Below, piece after piece: positions 48,799 through 57,473 of a stretch of 64,000 nucleotides of DNA. This DNA is from Micromonospora musae (GTDB lineage Bacteria > Actinomycetota > Actinomycetes > Mycobacteriales > Micromonosporaceae), in assembly GCF_003626635.1 (NCBI RefSeq), contig NZ_RAZT01000006.1, positions 1 through 64,000 on the forward strand. Direction: 5' to 3'. The position numbers were made by a program, and so were the translations under genes. Position 1 is the stretch's first letter; every line of letters starts with the position of its first letter. The notes beneath the pieces are model-generated. The model saw nothing but the letters and a program-made list of their open reading frames with translations. It was not told the origin of the DNA and made no database searches.

Positions 48799-48830
48799 TC
48801 TACAGCAATGCTGTTCAGCATTGCTGTAGA
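48799..48830. promoter_or_regulatory. 32-bp palindromic operator between eno and marR
   Basis: Arms TCTACAGCAATGCTG and CAGCATTGCTGTAGA are perfect 15-bp complements around TT. Each arm contains a near-palindrome CAGCAATGCTG, so two dimers could bind. It lies between divergent starts and is the likely MarR site; TAGAGT within it could be the eno -10. Confidence 0.8.
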
Positions 48831-48889
48831 GGTGAGTTGCGCAGGTCAGGGTGCGCGGGCTCGCAGGTTGACGGGCGTTAAAGTGCCCT

Positions 48890-49312
48890 ATGCCCGCCCC
48901 GGAATCCGCCAACGTCGCCACCGAACTGCGTACCGCGATGGGTAAGCTCACTCGGCGCGTGCGGCACGAGGACCGAATTCCGCTCGGCCAGGTCGCCGTG
49001 CTCGGCACGCTCGACCGTGATGGCGCCATGACCACCAGCGATCTCGCCGCCGACCAGCGCGTACGCCCGCAGTCCATGGCCCGCGCGGTCGGGCTCCTCA
49101 TGGAGCAGGGCCTGGTCGCCCGCCGGGCGCACCCCACCGACGGCCGCAAGTCCCTGGTCGAGCTCTCCCCCGCGGGACGCGACGCACTCGACGCGGAGCG
49201 CAGCCGAAGGGCCGGCTGGCTCGCCCAGGCCATCGAGGCCGAGCTCACCGCCGAGGAGCGGGAGGTGCTGGCGCGCAGCGCCGCCCTGATGGAGCGGCTC
49301 GCCGCGCGCTAG
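48890..49312 (+). CDS. MarR family transcription regulator
   Basis: A 140-residue winged-helix regulator. Recognition region MTTSDLAADQRVRPQSMARAV and wing PTDGRKSLVELS are typical. It diverges from the enolase gene and probably represses both genes through the palindrome at 48799-48830. No ligand can be inferred. The ATG lacks a clear ribosome binding site. Confidence 0.92.
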   Translation: MPAPESANVATELRTAMGKLTRRVRHEDRIPLGQVAVLGTLDRDGAMTTSDLAADQRVRPQSMARAVGLLMEQGLVARRAHPTDGRKSLVELSPAGRDALDAERSRRAGWLAQAIEAELTAEEREVLARSAALMERLAAR

Positions 49313-49370
49313 CGGATCCGGCCCATCGGGCCGCCCATGACCGGCGGCGGACGCTCTGCCGCTGACCGGT

Positions 49371-49405
49371 GAGCGGACGTCACCTGACCACGAGCGGACG
49401 TCACC
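49371..49405. repeat. Two 14-bp direct repeats
   Basis: GAGCGGACGTCACC occurs at 49371-49384 and 49392-49405, with a 21-bp period. The second overlaps the epimerase stop codon. Function unknown. Confidence 0.5.
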
Positions 49406-50387
49406 GCAGCGCGGTGAGCAGCGCGCGTTCACGCTCGGCGCTCAGCCCGGCCCGCCGCGTACGGTCGAGCCCCTGCTCCCGCTCCCAGGCCAGCGTGTCC
49501 GCGATCAGCTCGCTGCGCGGCCGGTGCCGTAGCCCGGCGCGGGCGGCGGCCTCGCCGCTGCGGGCGGACCAGCCCTCCCATCCCGGCTCGACCAGCCACA
49601 TCGGCAGCGACTCCGGGCCCATGTACTCCGCCACGCCCTGCTCCAGCAGCCAGGCCGGATCGGCGGTGACCAGCGGTCCGCTGTGCCCCGCCGCCACCCG
49701 GCACAGCTCGACCCACTCGGCGAAGGGGACGATCGGACCGACGGCGTTGTAGGTCCCGGTGATCCCGTCCCGGGCCGAGTCGAGCAGCCAGGCGGCGAGG
49801 TCGCGGACGTCGATGACCTGCGTCGGTTGGTCGGAGGTGGCCGGGACCAGCATCGGGCTCTGCGGGTCACGGGCGGCGCGGGCCGGCCAGTAGCCGGTGC
49901 GGTCGCTGTGGTCCCCCGGCCCCCCGATCAGTCCGGCCCGGGCGATCAGCAAGCGGTCACCGAGCGCGGACACCGACGCCTGCTCGCACGCCGACTTGGC
50001 CTCGCCGTACTGCTCGCGGGTGACGACGTCCAGCTCGGTCGGCGGCATCAGCTGCGCGGACTCGTCCGCACCGGGGGTGGCCTGGGAGGCGTAGACGTTG
50101 CCGGAGGAGACGTACGTCCAGTGCCGGGCGCGCTCGGCGAGCGACCGTAGCGCGCCTCGGACGAAGCCCGGCTGCCAGGACACCTCCACGACGGCGTCCC
50201 AGTCGCGGTCGAGCAGCTCGTCGTAGGCGTCCGGCTGCCGCCGGTCGGCGCGGACGAGGGTCGTCCCGTCGGCCACCTGCCCGCTCTCACCCCGGGCGAG
50301 GCAGGTCACCGCATCGCCCCGCCGCACCGCCTGCCGGGCCACCTCGCGGCCGAGCCAGGCCGTGCCGCCGAGTACAAAGATGTTCAT
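49401..50387 (-). CDS. NAD(P)-dependent epimerase/reductase (extended SDR)
   Basis: A 328-residue extended SDR. The cofactor motif LGGTAWLG (residues 5-12) is followed by YVSSGNVY and the catalytic EQYGEAK (Tyr-x3-Lys). It resembles actinobacterial reductases annotated as sugar-nucleotide epimerase-like. Substrate unknown. Monocistronic. Confidence 0.88.
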   Translation of the reverse strand: MNIFVLGGTAWLGREVARQAVRRGDAVTCLARGESGQVADGTTLVRADRRQPDAYDELLDRDWDAVVEVSWQPGFVRGALRSLAERARHWTYVSSGNVYASQATPGADESAQLMPPTELDVVTREQYGEAKSACEQASVSALGDRLLIARAGLIGGPGDHSDRTGYWPARAARDPQSPMLVPATSDQPTQVIDVRDLAAWLLDSARDGITGTYNAVGPIVPFAEWVELCRVAAGHSGPLVTADPAWLLEQGVAEYMGPESLPMWLVEPGWEGWSARSGEAAARAGLRHRPRSELIADTLAWEREQGLDRTRRAGLSAERERALLTALR

Positions 50388-50564
50388 GCGGGCACTGAAA
50401 CATGCGTAGCGGGCTCGTCACCAGGGCGGTTAGCCAGCGGCAGAAAACCTACGCTGTCGGCGAAATCCCCGCGCCTCGGCAGTGGTCGTCGATCCGGCGG
50501 GCAGCTCTCGACGGTATGCCCGACACGTCGCGTCCGGTCGGACGATCCGTGGGGTCGTCGCCGG

Positions 50565-50590
50565 TTGACTTCAACGCCGGTTGAGGTCGA
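50565..50590 (+). promoter_or_regulatory. MerR-type operator/promoter
   Basis: TTGACTTCAAC (50565-50575) and GTTGAGGTCGA (50580-50590) form an inverted repeat with nine of eleven pairs around a 4-base centre. TTGACT doubles as a -35, with AACACT about 19 bp on. This matches the architecture of MerR-regulated promoters. No merR gene is nearby. Confidence 0.4.
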
Positions 50591-50640
50591 ACACTCCTTG
50601 TGTCGCGGTGCGACGAGCCACGTACAGGAGAGTGATCGGT

Positions 50641-51612
50641 ATGCGGGTAGTGCAGGTGACCCGGTTCGGAGGTCCCGAGGTGCTGGTGCCCGGCGAGGTG
50701 CCCGATCCGGTGGCCGGAGCGGGTCAGGTCGTCGTCGACGTGTCCGTCGCGGGCATCACCTTCGTGGAGACGCAGATCCGGCGGGGTACCGACAAGTGGC
50801 ACGACCGACCTGAGTTGCCGTACGTGCCGGGCGGTGTGGTGGGCGGCCGGGTGCGAACTGTCGGCGCGGGTGTTGATCCGGGCTGGTGGGGACGGCGGGT
50901 GATCGCGGGCACCGGCGGGAGCGGCGGTTTTGCCGAGCAGGCGGTGGCCACGGTCGAGGACCTCGTCGCGGTGCCGGAGGGGCTCGGCCTGCCGGAGGCC
51001 TGCGCCCTGCTCCCGGACGGAAGCACCGCGCTGGGGCTGGTGGAGGGAGCCGGGATCCGTCCCGGCGAGTGGGTGCTGGTCGAGGCGGCGGGTGGCGGTG
51101 TCGGCAGCCTCTTGGTGCAGCTGGCTCGGTCGGCCGGCGCCCGGGTCGTGGCGGCGGCCCGTGGCCGTCGGAAGCTGGATCTGGCCCGGGAGTTGGGCGG
51201 GGAGGCGACGGTCGACTACTCCGAGCCGGGGTGGGCTAAGCAGGTGGTCGAGGCGACCGGGGGCGCTGGTCCCGACGTGGTCTTCGACGGGGTGGGTGGG
51301 GAGGTCGGCCGGGCCGCGTTCGAGGTGACGGCGGAGGGCGGCCGCTTCTCGGTGCATGGCGCGGCCAGTGGCCGGGCGACGGCGATCGACCCGGCCGAGG
51401 CCCGGCGGCGCGGAGTGCGGGTGCTCGGCATCGAGCAGCTCTTCGGCTTCGTGCCGCACAAGCAGCGGTGGGCCGAGCAGGTGCTCTCCGAGGCGGCGGC
51501 GGGCCGGGTGCGGCCGGTCATCGGGCAGACCTTCGCGCTGGAGCGCGCGGCCGAGGCGCACGCCATGATCGAGGCCCGGCGCGCTCTAGGTAAGACCCTG
51601 CTCCTCGTCTGA
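50641..51612 (+). CDS. Zinc-independent MDR family quinone oxidoreductase-like protein
   Basis: A 323-residue medium-chain dehydrogenase/reductase of the Qor type. The NADPH fold motif EAAGGGVGS lies near residue 150, followed by VVAAARGRRKL and FDGVGGE. No catalytic zinc cysteines are seen. It likely reduces quinones or enones with NADPH, a detoxifying role consistent with the MerR/SoxR-like site upstream. The ATG at 50641 has AGGAGAG upstream. Confidence 0.9.
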   Translation: MRVVQVTRFGGPEVLVPGEVPDPVAGAGQVVVDVSVAGITFVETQIRRGTDKWHDRPELPYVPGGVVGGRVRTVGAGVDPGWWGRRVIAGTGGSGGFAEQAVATVEDLVAVPEGLGLPEACALLPDGSTALGLVEGAGIRPGEWVLVEAAGGGVGSLLVQLARSAGARVVAAARGRRKLDLARELGGEATVDYSEPGWAKQVVEATGGAGPDVVFDGVGGEVGRAAFEVTAEGGRFSVHGAASGRATAIDPAEARRRGVRVLGIEQLFGFVPHKQRWAEQVLSEAAAGRVRPVIGQTFALERAAEAHAMIEARRALGKTLLLV

Positions 51613-51638
51613 CGGCGCTCGCAGATGTCCGTGGCGGC

Positions 51639-51671
51639 GCGGGGCGGAACGCCGTCGGCGTTCCGCCCCGC
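51639..51671. terminator. Bidirectional terminator
   Basis: A perfect 15-bp stem (51639-51653 and 51657-51671) with a 3-base loop lies between convergent genes. Confidence 0.8.
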
Positions 51672-51686
51672 ACTCGCGCGCTCGAC

Positions 51687-52478
51687 CTACCGTGCGGCCC
51701 GGCGGCGGAACGCGCGCTTGGCCCAGAGGTACGAGAGGAGCGAGATCACCGCGCACCACGCCAGCGAGATGAGCGCGCTGGCGCCGATTCCCGAGCCGAG
51801 CAGCAGCCCGCGCAGCGTCTCGGTGACCGGGGTGAAGGGCTGGTAGTCGGCGAACCAGCGCAGGACGGTCGGCATGGTGTCGGTGGGTACGAAGCCGCTG
51901 CCCAGGAAGGGCAGCAGGATCAGGAACATGGGCGTGTTGCTGGCGGTCTCGACGCTGTCGCTGATGAGGCCGAGCGCGACCGAGAGCCAGGTCAGCGCGA
52001 ATCCGGCGGCGAGGAGCACACCGGCGGCGGCGAGCCACTCGAGCGGGGTGGCGGTGGGCCGGAATCCGATGGCCAGCGCGACGCCGAGCAGGACGGCCAT
52101 GCAAAGCGCCGTCTGCAGCAGGCTGCCGAGCACGTGTCCGGTCAGGACGGACGCGCGGGAGATGGCCATGGTGCGGAAGCGATCGATGATCCCCTCCGTC
52201 ATGTCCATCGCCATGGAGATGGCCGTTCCCTGGGCGGCCCCGGACGCCGCGAAGAGCAGGAGGCCGGGGACCAGGTAGTTGACGTACGCGCTGCGGTCGC
52301 CGCCTCCGCCGGGCAGTCCGGCGCCCAGCGTCTCGCCGAAGACGTAGACGAAGAGCAGCAGCAGGACGACGGGCATTCCGATCAGCATCCCGGTCAGCGA
52401 GGGGTATCGCTGGATGTGGCGTAGCTGCCGGCGGAACATGGTCGCCGAGTCGGTCAGGGTGTAGGCGAGGCTGGTCAT
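51687..52478 (-). CDS. ABC-2 type multidrug export permease (DrrB-like)
   Basis: A 263-residue membrane protein with six helices. The ABC-2 motif NTPMFLILLPFLGSGFVPTD is characteristic of daunorubicin/oleandomycin-type exporters. It overlaps its ATPase gene (ATGA). Substrate unknown; no biosynthetic genes are adjacent. Confidence 0.92.
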   Translation of the reverse strand: MTSLAYTLTDSATMFRRQLRHIQRYPSLTGMLIGMPVVLLLLFVYVFGETLGAGLPGGGGDRSAYVNYLVPGLLLFAASGAAQGTAISMAMDMTEGIIDRFRTMAISRASVLTGHVLGSLLQTALCMAVLLGVALAIGFRPTATPLEWLAAAGVLLAAGFALTWLSVALGLISDSVETASNTPMFLILLPFLGSGFVPTDTMPTVLRWFADYQPFTPVTETLRGLLLGSGIGASALISLAWCAVISLLSYLWAKRAFRRRAAR

Positions 52479-53455
52479 CGGTTTCCCCCAGTGGTCGCGT
52501 CGGCGGTGGCGGCGGTTACGGGTGTGCCGGTGAAGGCGAAGAAGACGTCGTCCAGGTCGGGTGTGTGGATGGAGAGCCGGTCGACCTCGATCTGCGCGTC
52601 ATCGAGTCGGTCGAGCACGGCGCGCAGCGAACGCACGTCGCCGTCGCTGGGAACCTGCAGGGTCAGGGCGTCGTCGTCGATCTGCGCGGCGGCGAGCACT
52701 CGGGCGGCGGTGTGCAGCGCGGTCGGGTCACCGAAGCGCAGCAGGATGTGCCCGCCCGGGATGCGGCTCTTGAGCTCGTCGGGAGTGCCCTCGACGACGA
52801 TGCGGCCGTGGTCGAGGACGGCGATCCGGTCGGCGAGTTGGTCGGCCTCGTCGAGGTACTGGGTGGTGAGGAAAATCGTGACGCCGTCGGCGACGAGTCC
52901 GCGGATGATCTGCCACATCGCGTGCCGGCTGCGGGGGTCGAGGCCGGTGGTGGGCTCGTCGAGGAAGATCAGCCGCGGCTCGCCGACGAGGGTCATCGCC
53001 AGGTCGAGGCGGCGCCGCATGCCGCCGGAGTAGACGGAGGCGGGCTTGCGGGCCATCTCGCCGAGGTCGAAGCGTTCGACGAGCTGGGCGATGCGGCGTC
53101 TGCCGTCGACGCGTCCGAGGTGGTGCAGGTCGGCCATCAGCTTGAGGTTCTCCTCGCCGGTGAGGAGGTTGTCGACGGCGGAGAACTGGCCGGTGACGCC
53201 GATCGCCGCGCGTACCGCGTCGGGCTCCTTGGCGAGGTCGTGCCCGGCCACCCGGATCGATCCGCCGCCGGCGGGCACCAGGGTGGACAGGATGCGGACC
53301 ATGGTGGTCTTGCCCGCGCCGTTGGGCCCGAGCAGCGAGAAGACCGTTCCTTCGGTGACCACGAGGTCGATGCCGTCGAGGACGACCTTGTCGCCGAACG
53401 ACTTGCGGAGGCCGGAGACTGAGATAGCCGGCCGCGTGGCGGTGGTGACCGTCAT
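52475..53455 (-). CDS. ABC exporter ATP-binding protein (DrrA-like)
   Basis: A 326-residue ATPase. Walker A GPNGAGKTT, signature YSGGMRRRLD, Walker B LIFLDEPTTGLD and a C-terminal extension typical of DrrA are present. ATG 53455 has GGAGGAG three bases upstream. It works with the overlapping permease. Confidence 0.94.
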   Translation of the reverse strand: MTVTTATRPAISVSGLRKSFGDKVVLDGIDLVVTEGTVFSLLGPNGAGKTTMVRILSTLVPAGGGSIRVAGHDLAKEPDAVRAAIGVTGQFSAVDNLLTGEENLKLMADLHHLGRVDGRRRIAQLVERFDLGEMARKPASVYSGGMRRRLDLAMTLVGEPRLIFLDEPTTGLDPRSRHAMWQIIRGLVADGVTIFLTTQYLDEADQLADRIAVLDHGRIVVEGTPDELKSRIPGGHILLRFGDPTALHTAARVLAAAQIDDDALTLQVPSDGDVRSLRAVLDRLDDAQIEVDRLSIHTPDLDDVFFAFTGTPVTAATADATTGGNR

Positions 53456-53489
53456 TGCTCCTCCAATGTTCAAGAGTTTCGGGATTCGG

Positions 53490-53557
53490 GCGCGTGCCAT
53501 CGCCGGTCGGGCCGGAGGGGCTGGACCGGGGTACGAGGGCGCGTGTCATCGCCGGTC
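53490..53557. repeat. Pair of 19-bp direct repeats upstream of the ABC ATPase gene
   Basis: Two 19-bp copies (53490-53508 and 53539-53557) differ at one base and are 49 bp apart, in the 144-base gap between the DUF4097 and ATPase genes. Function unknown. Confidence 0.5.
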
Positions 53558-53599
53558 CGGGCGCCAGCCCGCGACCGGATCAAACGGTGGTGGGGTCGC

Positions 53600-54445
53600 T
53601 CAGGCGCGGTGGATCATGATGTCGCCGAATGCGGTACGGGCACGTACCTCGGCCTTCTCGTCCGTGTCGGCGGGGCCGGGGGTGGACTCCAGTTCGTTGC
53701 GAACCTTGCCGTAGTGCGTGTGCAGGTCGAGTCGGGCCGCGGTGCCGCGCCGGATGCCGACCTCGATCCGTCCGGCCGCGGTTCGCAGCGTCGCCGATCC
53801 GCGGACCAGCTCACCGATGCGGATGTCACCGTTGGCGGTGTTGGCCGTGACGGGGCCGGCGGTGTGTTCGGCGGCGACCTGGCCGTTGGCGGAATTGATG
53901 CGAAGCTCGCCGCCCGCCTCGCCGATCCACGTGTCGCCGTTGCCGTTCTTCAGTACGGCCCGCCCGGCGACGGCGCGGACGCTGAGCTTGCCGGAGGCGG
54001 TGGTGACCTCCGCGTCGCCTGCCACGTTCTCGGCGATGGCCGCACCGAAGCCGGTGTGCAGGCGCAGTGCGCTGGTGTCCTCGACCTGGAGGTCACCGGC
54101 GCCGCTCTTGAGCCGGCAGTCGGCCAGTGGGCCGGAGCAGTTGACGGCGCCGACGCCCAGCTTCCCGTCGAGGCCCGAGCCGGCTGGCAGGTCGATGGTC
54201 ACCTCGATGGAGCCGATCTTGTTGAAGATGCCGAAGCCGGACTGCTTGGGGCCGCGTACCACGAGGCGGCCGGAGGCGTACTCCACTCGGGTCTGTGCGG
54301 CCGCGCGCACGTCGCGGTCGTCGGACTCGTCGGCCGGCCGCACCTGTACGACGGTGTCGGAGCGCTGGCCGGCGTTGATCCGGACGTCGCCGGCGACGAG
54401 TTCGACGGATGTCGAGATGGGGCCGGGGGTGTCGAAGGAAGGCAT
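53600..54445 (-). CDS. DUF4097-family beta-helix/adhesin-like protein
   Basis: A 281-residue protein made of repeated short beta strands (such as LKNGNGDTWIGEAGGELRI and TANTANGDIRIGE), typical of the DUF4097 fold. No signal peptide is seen. These proteins often occur beside ABC exporters and regulators, with unknown role. GGGGAG precedes the ATG. Confidence 0.85.
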   Translation of the reverse strand: MPSFDTPGPISTSVELVAGDVRINAGQRSDTVVQVRPADESDDRDVRAAAQTRVEYASGRLVVRGPKQSGFGIFNKIGSIEVTIDLPAGSGLDGKLGVGAVNCSGPLADCRLKSGAGDLQVEDTSALRLHTGFGAAIAENVAGDAEVTTASGKLSVRAVAGRAVLKNGNGDTWIGEAGGELRINSANGQVAAEHTAGPVTANTANGDIRIGELVRGSATLRTAAGRIEVGIRRGTAARLDLHTHYGKVRNELESTPGPADTDEKAEVRARTAFGDIMIHRA

Positions 54446-54482
54446 GGTGCTCCCCTTTCGGGTAGTCGGTGGGCCCGGTGCG

Positions 54483-55022
54483 TCAGCGCACCCAGCCGGT
54501 GAAGCGCTGCCCTCCGGTGACGGGGGCGGAGCGCCGGGGGTTGTCGGGCTCGGGCCGCTGGTGGGGGGCGTCGACCGCGGCGGCCGCGGCTCGGATCAGC
54601 CAGGTGTTGATCGAGACGCCGGCGCTGGCGGCTGCGTGCTCGACGCGGGCCTTGAGGTTCTCCGGCAGGCGGAGGCTGATCCGTACGGTCGCCTCGTCCT
54701 CGCCGTCGGTGGGGGGCTGCGGCAGCGGGTTGGGCGGGGGTGCCGCAGCCCCCTCGGTCTCGTCGGCCCACTGCTCGGCGGCCGGTGGCGTCACGACGAA
54801 GCTCGGTTCCCGGTTACGCAGACGCAGGTCCACCGAGCCGGGCGCGAGATCGCGGGTGATCTCGGTGGCCGCCTCGGAGAGCGCATCCAGCAGGGCGAGC
54901 CGGATCGCCGACTCCAGTGGCGCGACGAGCCGCTCGCCGAGTTCCTGGGCCTCTTCACCGCCGGCCGCCGCCGCGACCGCGAGATCACGCCGGACCGCAT
55001 CCACATACACACCAAGCTCCAT
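54483..55022 (-). CDS. Ribbon-helix-helix (HicB/Arc-like) DNA-binding regulator
   Basis: A 179-residue protein. The C-terminal half carries an RHH motif (about 113-150; VRISLRLPENLKARVE then VSINTWLIRAA). The N-terminal half is helical and unassigned. No toxin gene is adjacent, so a transcription regulator of the DUF4097-ABC operon is likelier than an antitoxin. Four TGATGCC-type boxes upstream suggest autoregulation. Confidence 0.85.
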   Translation of the reverse strand: MELGVYVDAVRRDLAVAAAAGGEEAQELGERLVAPLESAIRLALLDALSEAATEITRDLAPGSVDLRLRNREPSFVVTPPAAEQWADETEGAAAPPPNPLPQPPTDGEDEATVRISLRLPENLKARVEHAAASAGVSINTWLIRAAAAAVDAPHQRPEPDNPRRSAPVTGGQRFTGWVR

Positions 55023-55032
55023 GACGCCAGTA

Positions 55033-55082
55033 TGGCATCACGGTGATGCCACTGGCAAGAGTGGTGATGCCAGGTGATGCCA
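55033..55082 (-). promoter_or_regulatory. Array of TGATGCC boxes, operator of the RHH operon
   Basis: TGGCATCAC (55033-55041) faces GTGATGCCA (55043-55051), and two more GTGATGCCA copies follow at 55064-55072 and 55074-55082. Spacings of 21 and 10 bp place them on one helical face, as expected for cooperatively binding RHH dimers. Confidence 0.75.
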
Positions 55083-55179
55083 CCGTGGTGCGATCAATCG
55101 CTGTGGAGCTGATGTCGCGGAGGTGTCAGCGTGCGTGCGGGCCTCGGGGCTACCTGGCGGCGTGCCAGAGCACGGGGCG

Positions 55180-55377
55180 CTTGGGGCTGATGTGGCGGGT
55201 GAGTCGCACGGCCTTGGGGGGCTGGTGGTGCCGGGTGAGGCGCACGGCCTTTTGGGCCTGATGGTGCCGGGTGAGTCGCACGGCTTGGGGCTGATGGTGG
55301 CGGGCGAGTCGCGCGGACTAGGGCTGATGGTGGCGCGTGAGTCGCACGGCCTTGGGGCTGATGGTGGCGCGTTAGCC
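55180..55377. repeat. 33/36-bp tandem minisatellite
   Basis: About six imperfect units based on CTTGGGGCTGATGGTGGCG then GGTGAGTCGCACGGC. Units are 33 or 36 bp. A shared flanking element TGGAGCTGATGTCGC lies at 55104-55118 and 55396-55410. Both strands are open, but neither has a convincing start. Confidence 0.75.
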
Positions 55378-55863
55378 AGGTGCGCGCGGAGCCTTTGGAG
55401 CTGATGTCGCAGGCGAGTCGGCGAGCCCGCGGTTCGGCGTTGACGCTCCGCCGTGCCCGTCGTCGCCTCACAGGGGGCCGGGGGCCGGGGCCCACGAAGC
55501 CGGCCCGGCTGGCGACACCGAACGCCGCGCCCACGCGAGCCGATGTCGTAGGCGATTCAGCTCCAAAGGCGGCGGGCACCATATCCCGTCGATGCCGGTA
55601 GCCCTCGCGCGTTCACCTCGGCGGCCGTCCAGGCGCCCACATCGCGCGCCACGGCCGCGTCTCCCGGCGCGCCGTTCGGCCGTCGGGGCAGGTACGCAGC
55701 GCGGCGGCCAGCGCCACGACCACGAACAGCCGAGAGTCGGAGAACCGGAGCGCGCACGTCAACGCGTCGCCGGCCGCCGACCCGGCCGCCCGCCACGAGC
55801 TCGGGCGGGCAGCCGGGTCGGTGGTGGTGTTGTGATGCCGTGGCCTGGCCGGACGTCGTGAGG
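55378..55863. other. Intergenic stretch without supported gene
   Basis: Only unsupported overlapping frames are seen on both strands, with no ribosome binding site or recognisable domain. It may be degenerate DNA linked to the minisatellite. Confidence 0.5.
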
Positions 55864-56718
55864 TCAGTGTGTCGCATCGGCGGCGGGGACGGCATGCTCG
55901 GCGGCCCGGCTGACCTGCTCCCAGCCCGCCCAGGTCTCCATCCGCCGCCGGGAGATGTCGAACGCCAGGTCGTACACCATGCTGCCGAGCAGGAGTCGCA
56001 GCGGCGGCTCGTCGCTGTCGACCAGTTTCAGCAGCGCCTCGGCGGCCAGGCGGGGTTCGCTGTCGATGGAGCCTTCGGCCCACTGCCGCTCCAGCTCGGC
56101 ACGGAGTGGACCGTAGGCCTCGGCGGGGGTCGTGGCGGTCATGCTGGTGTAGAGGTCGGTCCAGTAGCCGCCGGGCTGCACGATGCTGACGGTGACACCG
56201 AAGGCCGCCGCCTCCATCGCGAGGGCCTCGCTCATGCCCTCCAGCGCGAACTTGCTCGCGCTGTACATTCCGGTGCTCGGGAAGCCACCGAGTGCGGCGA
56301 TGCTGGAGACCTGCACGATGTGGCCGGCCCGCTGGGCCCGCAGGTGCGGCAGCACGGCCTGGCCGACCCAGAGCGCGCCGAAGAAGTTGACCTCGAACTG
56401 CGCCCGCGCCTCAGCCTCGGTGAACTCTTCGACCATGCCCATGGACATGGTGCCGGCGTTGTTGACGACGATGTCGAGCCGCCCGAAGTGTTCGACTGCG
56501 GTTTCCACGGCGGCGAAGACCGCCGCCCGGTCGGTCACGTCGAGCGTCAAGGCGAGGAGCCTGTCACCATGGCGCTCGTCGAAGTCGTGCCGGCTGATGG
56601 TCCGGGCGGCGGCGGCCACCCGGTCACCGCGTTCGAGCGCGGCGATGGCGAACGCGCGGCCCAGGCCGCGGCTGGCGCCGGTGATGAACCAGGTACGCGG
56701 GGCGGGTGAGGTGCGCAC
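55864..56718 (-). CDS. Short-chain dehydrogenase/reductase
   Basis: A 284-residue classical SDR with TGASRGLG, NNAG, QVSSIAA and YSASK motifs. The GTG at 56718 has GGAG seven bases upstream; a longer frame would run into the operator. It is divergent from a TetR gene, which probably represses it through the two operators between them. Confidence 0.92.
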   Translation of the reverse strand: MRTSPAPRTWFITGASRGLGRAFAIAALERGDRVAAAARTISRHDFDERHGDRLLALTLDVTDRAAVFAAVETAVEHFGRLDIVVNNAGTMSMGMVEEFTEAEARAQFEVNFFGALWVGQAVLPHLRAQRAGHIVQVSSIAALGGFPSTGMYSASKFALEGMSEALAMEAAAFGVTVSIVQPGGYWTDLYTSMTATTPAEAYGPLRAELERQWAEGSIDSEPRLAAEALLKLVDSDEPPLRLLLGSMVYDLAFDISRRRMETWAGWEQVSRAAEHAVPAADATH

Positions 56719-56742
56719 AGTCGATCTCCATCCTGCATGAGA

Positions 56743-56759
56743 CGAGACGGTCCGTCTCG
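56743..56759. promoter_or_regulatory. TetR operator 1
   Basis: CGAGACGG-T-CCGTCTCG is a perfect 8-bp inverted repeat just upstream of the SDR start. Confidence 0.75.
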
Positions 56760-56801
56760 CTGATGGGATGAGAGTAGGCGTGGTCGATCCACTCGTCAAG
56801 A

Positions 56802-56818
56802 CGATACGGTCCGTCTCG
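56802..56818. promoter_or_regulatory. TetR operator 2
   Basis: CGATACGG-T-CCGTCTCG repeats operator 1 with one mismatch, 59 bp away, near the expected -35 of the tetR gene. TAGGTT at 56826-56831 is a plausible -10 for a leaderless tetR transcript. Confidence 0.7.
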
Positions 56819-56837
56819 GCTTTGCTAGGTTGTACGC

Positions 56838-57473
56838 ATGACGACGCAGCAGAGAGCCACGCCCAACGCGGCCCGCCGGAGAGAGACCTCGCGGCGCGCC
56901 ATCCTCACCGCCGCGTTCGACCTGCTGCAGGAGGTCGGCTACGCCAAAGTCAGCATCGAGGGCATCGCCACGCGCGCCGGCGTCGGCAAGCAGACCATCT
57001 ACCGCTGGTGGCCGTCGAAGGGCGCGGTCATCTTCGATGCCTTCCTCATGCTCAGTGAGGGCAGCGACGGGGAGGCTCCGGTACTGCCCGACACCGGGGA
57101 CCTGGAAGCGGACCTGACCGCGGTACTACGCGCCACGATCGAGGAGTTGAACGATCGCCGCTACGACCAGCCGATGCGCGCGCTGGCGACCGAGATCGCG
57201 CACGATCCCGAGCTGGCCGCCGCGTACGCCGAACGACTGGACGGGCCTTTGAAGGAGGCCAAGCGACGACGGCTGCGCAGTGCTCAGCAGGCCGGCCAGC
57301 TCGCCGAGGACCTCGACCTCGACGTGGCAGTGGAGCTGATCTGGGGACCGGTGCTCAACCGGTGGCTACAACGCACCGGGCCCCTCACCACCCAGTACGT
57401 CGACAGCGTCGTGACCACCGCCCTCAACGGACTCCGCCCCCGCCCGACCGACGGGACCCCTACCCGCGGGTGA
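56838..57473 (+). CDS. TetR family transcription regulator
   Basis: A 211-residue regulator. The HTH (about 30-65; IEGIATRAGVGKQTIYRWW) is followed by a helical ligand domain with a TetR_C_16-like WGPVLNRWL segment. It diverges from an SDR gene and presumably binds both operators. The 3' end overlaps the convergent reductase gene by 14 bases. Confidence 0.94.
   Translation: MTTQQRATPNAARRRETSRRAILTAAFDLLQEVGYAKVSIEGIATRAGVGKQTIYRWWPSKGAVIFDAFLMLSEGSDGEAPVLPDTGDLEADLTAVLRATIEELNDRRYDQPMRALATEIAHDPELAAAYAERLDGPLKEAKRRRLRSAQQAGQLAEDLDLDVAVELIWGPVLNRWLQRTGPLTTQYVDSVVTTALNGLRPRPTDGTPTRG

Noticed and set aside
54483..55022. Toxin-antitoxin system
   Set aside because: The RHH protein resembles HicB-type antitoxins, but no toxin gene adjoins it; it fits better as an operon regulator.
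55180..55377. Possible CRISPR array
   Set aside because: Units are contiguous tandem copies without unique spacers, and no cas genes are present.
55094..55582. Minus-strand repeat protein (162 codons) or plus-strand 93-codon repeat protein (55123-55404)
   Set aside because: Both frames derive from the minisatellite, and neither start has a convincing ribosome binding site. Recorded as a repeat rather than a gene.
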